A stretch of 43,227 nucleotides of DNA from Flavobacteriales bacterium (GTDB taxonomy: Bacteria > Bacteroidota > Bacteroidia > Flavobacteriales > UBA7430), in NCBI GenBank assembly GCA_022425195.1, contig JAKMFX010000008.1:1-43227 (forward strand). The letters are read 5' to 3'. This document shows, in pieces, positions 42,982 to 43,227 of this stretch. A model generated the notes under the pieces. It had not been told where the DNA came from and made no database searches. It saw only the letters and a program-made list of their open reading frames with translations. A program made the translations under genes and the position numbers. The first letter of the stretch is position 1. The number at the start of each line of letters is the position of its first letter.

Positions 42982-43115
42982 ATCCGCTAAAACGAAGAAA
43001 TGTAGTTTTAGGACCAACAAAAAAGTTCTTTGAAAGAAATTATATTGGAAGAGAGAGGTAAGAGAAACAACTTACCCCGTTAAAGTGAGAGTCAGAGAAA
43101 CAGATTAAACTTTTT

Positions 43116-43227
<112 letters not shown>

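Overview
The window comes from an AT-rich member of the Bacteroidota, most likely a marine Flavobacteriales. Three things support this: type IX secretion and gliding genes (porU, porV, gldJ, a sprF/porP homologue); Bacteroidota promoters (TTG, about 20 bases, TAnnTTTG) before several genes; and surface lipoproteins and secreted proteins with type IX C-terminal tails. Genus and species cannot be read from the sequence.

Bases 1-11000 (minus strand) hold a glycan-utilisation locus: a cut-off secreted protein, a GH16 endo-beta-glucanase lipoprotein, two surface lipoproteins (one with a CBM9-like domain), two translationally coupled outer-membrane beta-barrels, a GH2-like TIM-barrel hydrolase, and a multidomain carbohydrate-binding protein with a type IX tail. 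No SusC/SusD pair is visible. Bases 11079-15373 (minus) encode a cytoplasmic GH94-type disaccharide/oligosaccharide phosphorylase coupled to an MFS sugar:proton symporter. Diverging from it, 15581-20148 (plus) is a complete oxidative Entner-Doudoroff operon, zwf-pgl-edd-eda. A Nudix/winged-helix regulator of the NrtR/AraR type faces it tail to tail. The likely joint logic is beta-glucan cleavage at the surface, import of short oligomers, phosphorolysis, then glucose-6-phosphate to pyruvate and glyceraldehyde-3-phosphate.

Bases 20985-34985 are mainly core functions: a DUF6438-like lipoprotein, the Mur ligases mpl and murF, gldJ and sprF/porP, then divergently porU, porV, ispF, pdhA and pdhC. 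An Lrp/AsnC regulator follows on the minus strand at 35043-35504.

The most unusual part is 35590-36236. Two near-identical RNA genes of 108 and 109 nt lie in tandem, each with its own Bacteroidota promoter and its own identical intrinsic terminator. They fold as a class II tRNA with a 39-40 nt variable region and a Leu-like D arm, yet carry an Asp-type GUC anticodon loop with U at position 37 and a G discriminator. All differences inside the RNA bodies lie in the D loop or the variable arm, so the fold appears to be under selection.

Bases 36251-40599 (minus) hold a secreted alpha/beta hydrolase with a type IX tail, a fused alpha-beta branched-chain 2-oxoacid dehydrogenase E1 whose apparent start codon is one base out of frame, and an enoyl-CoA hydratase. 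On the plus strand follow a PaaE-like flavin/2Fe-2S reductase and a short-chain dehydrogenase. The window ends in an rRNA promoter, its leader and the first ~110 bases of a 16S rRNA gene.
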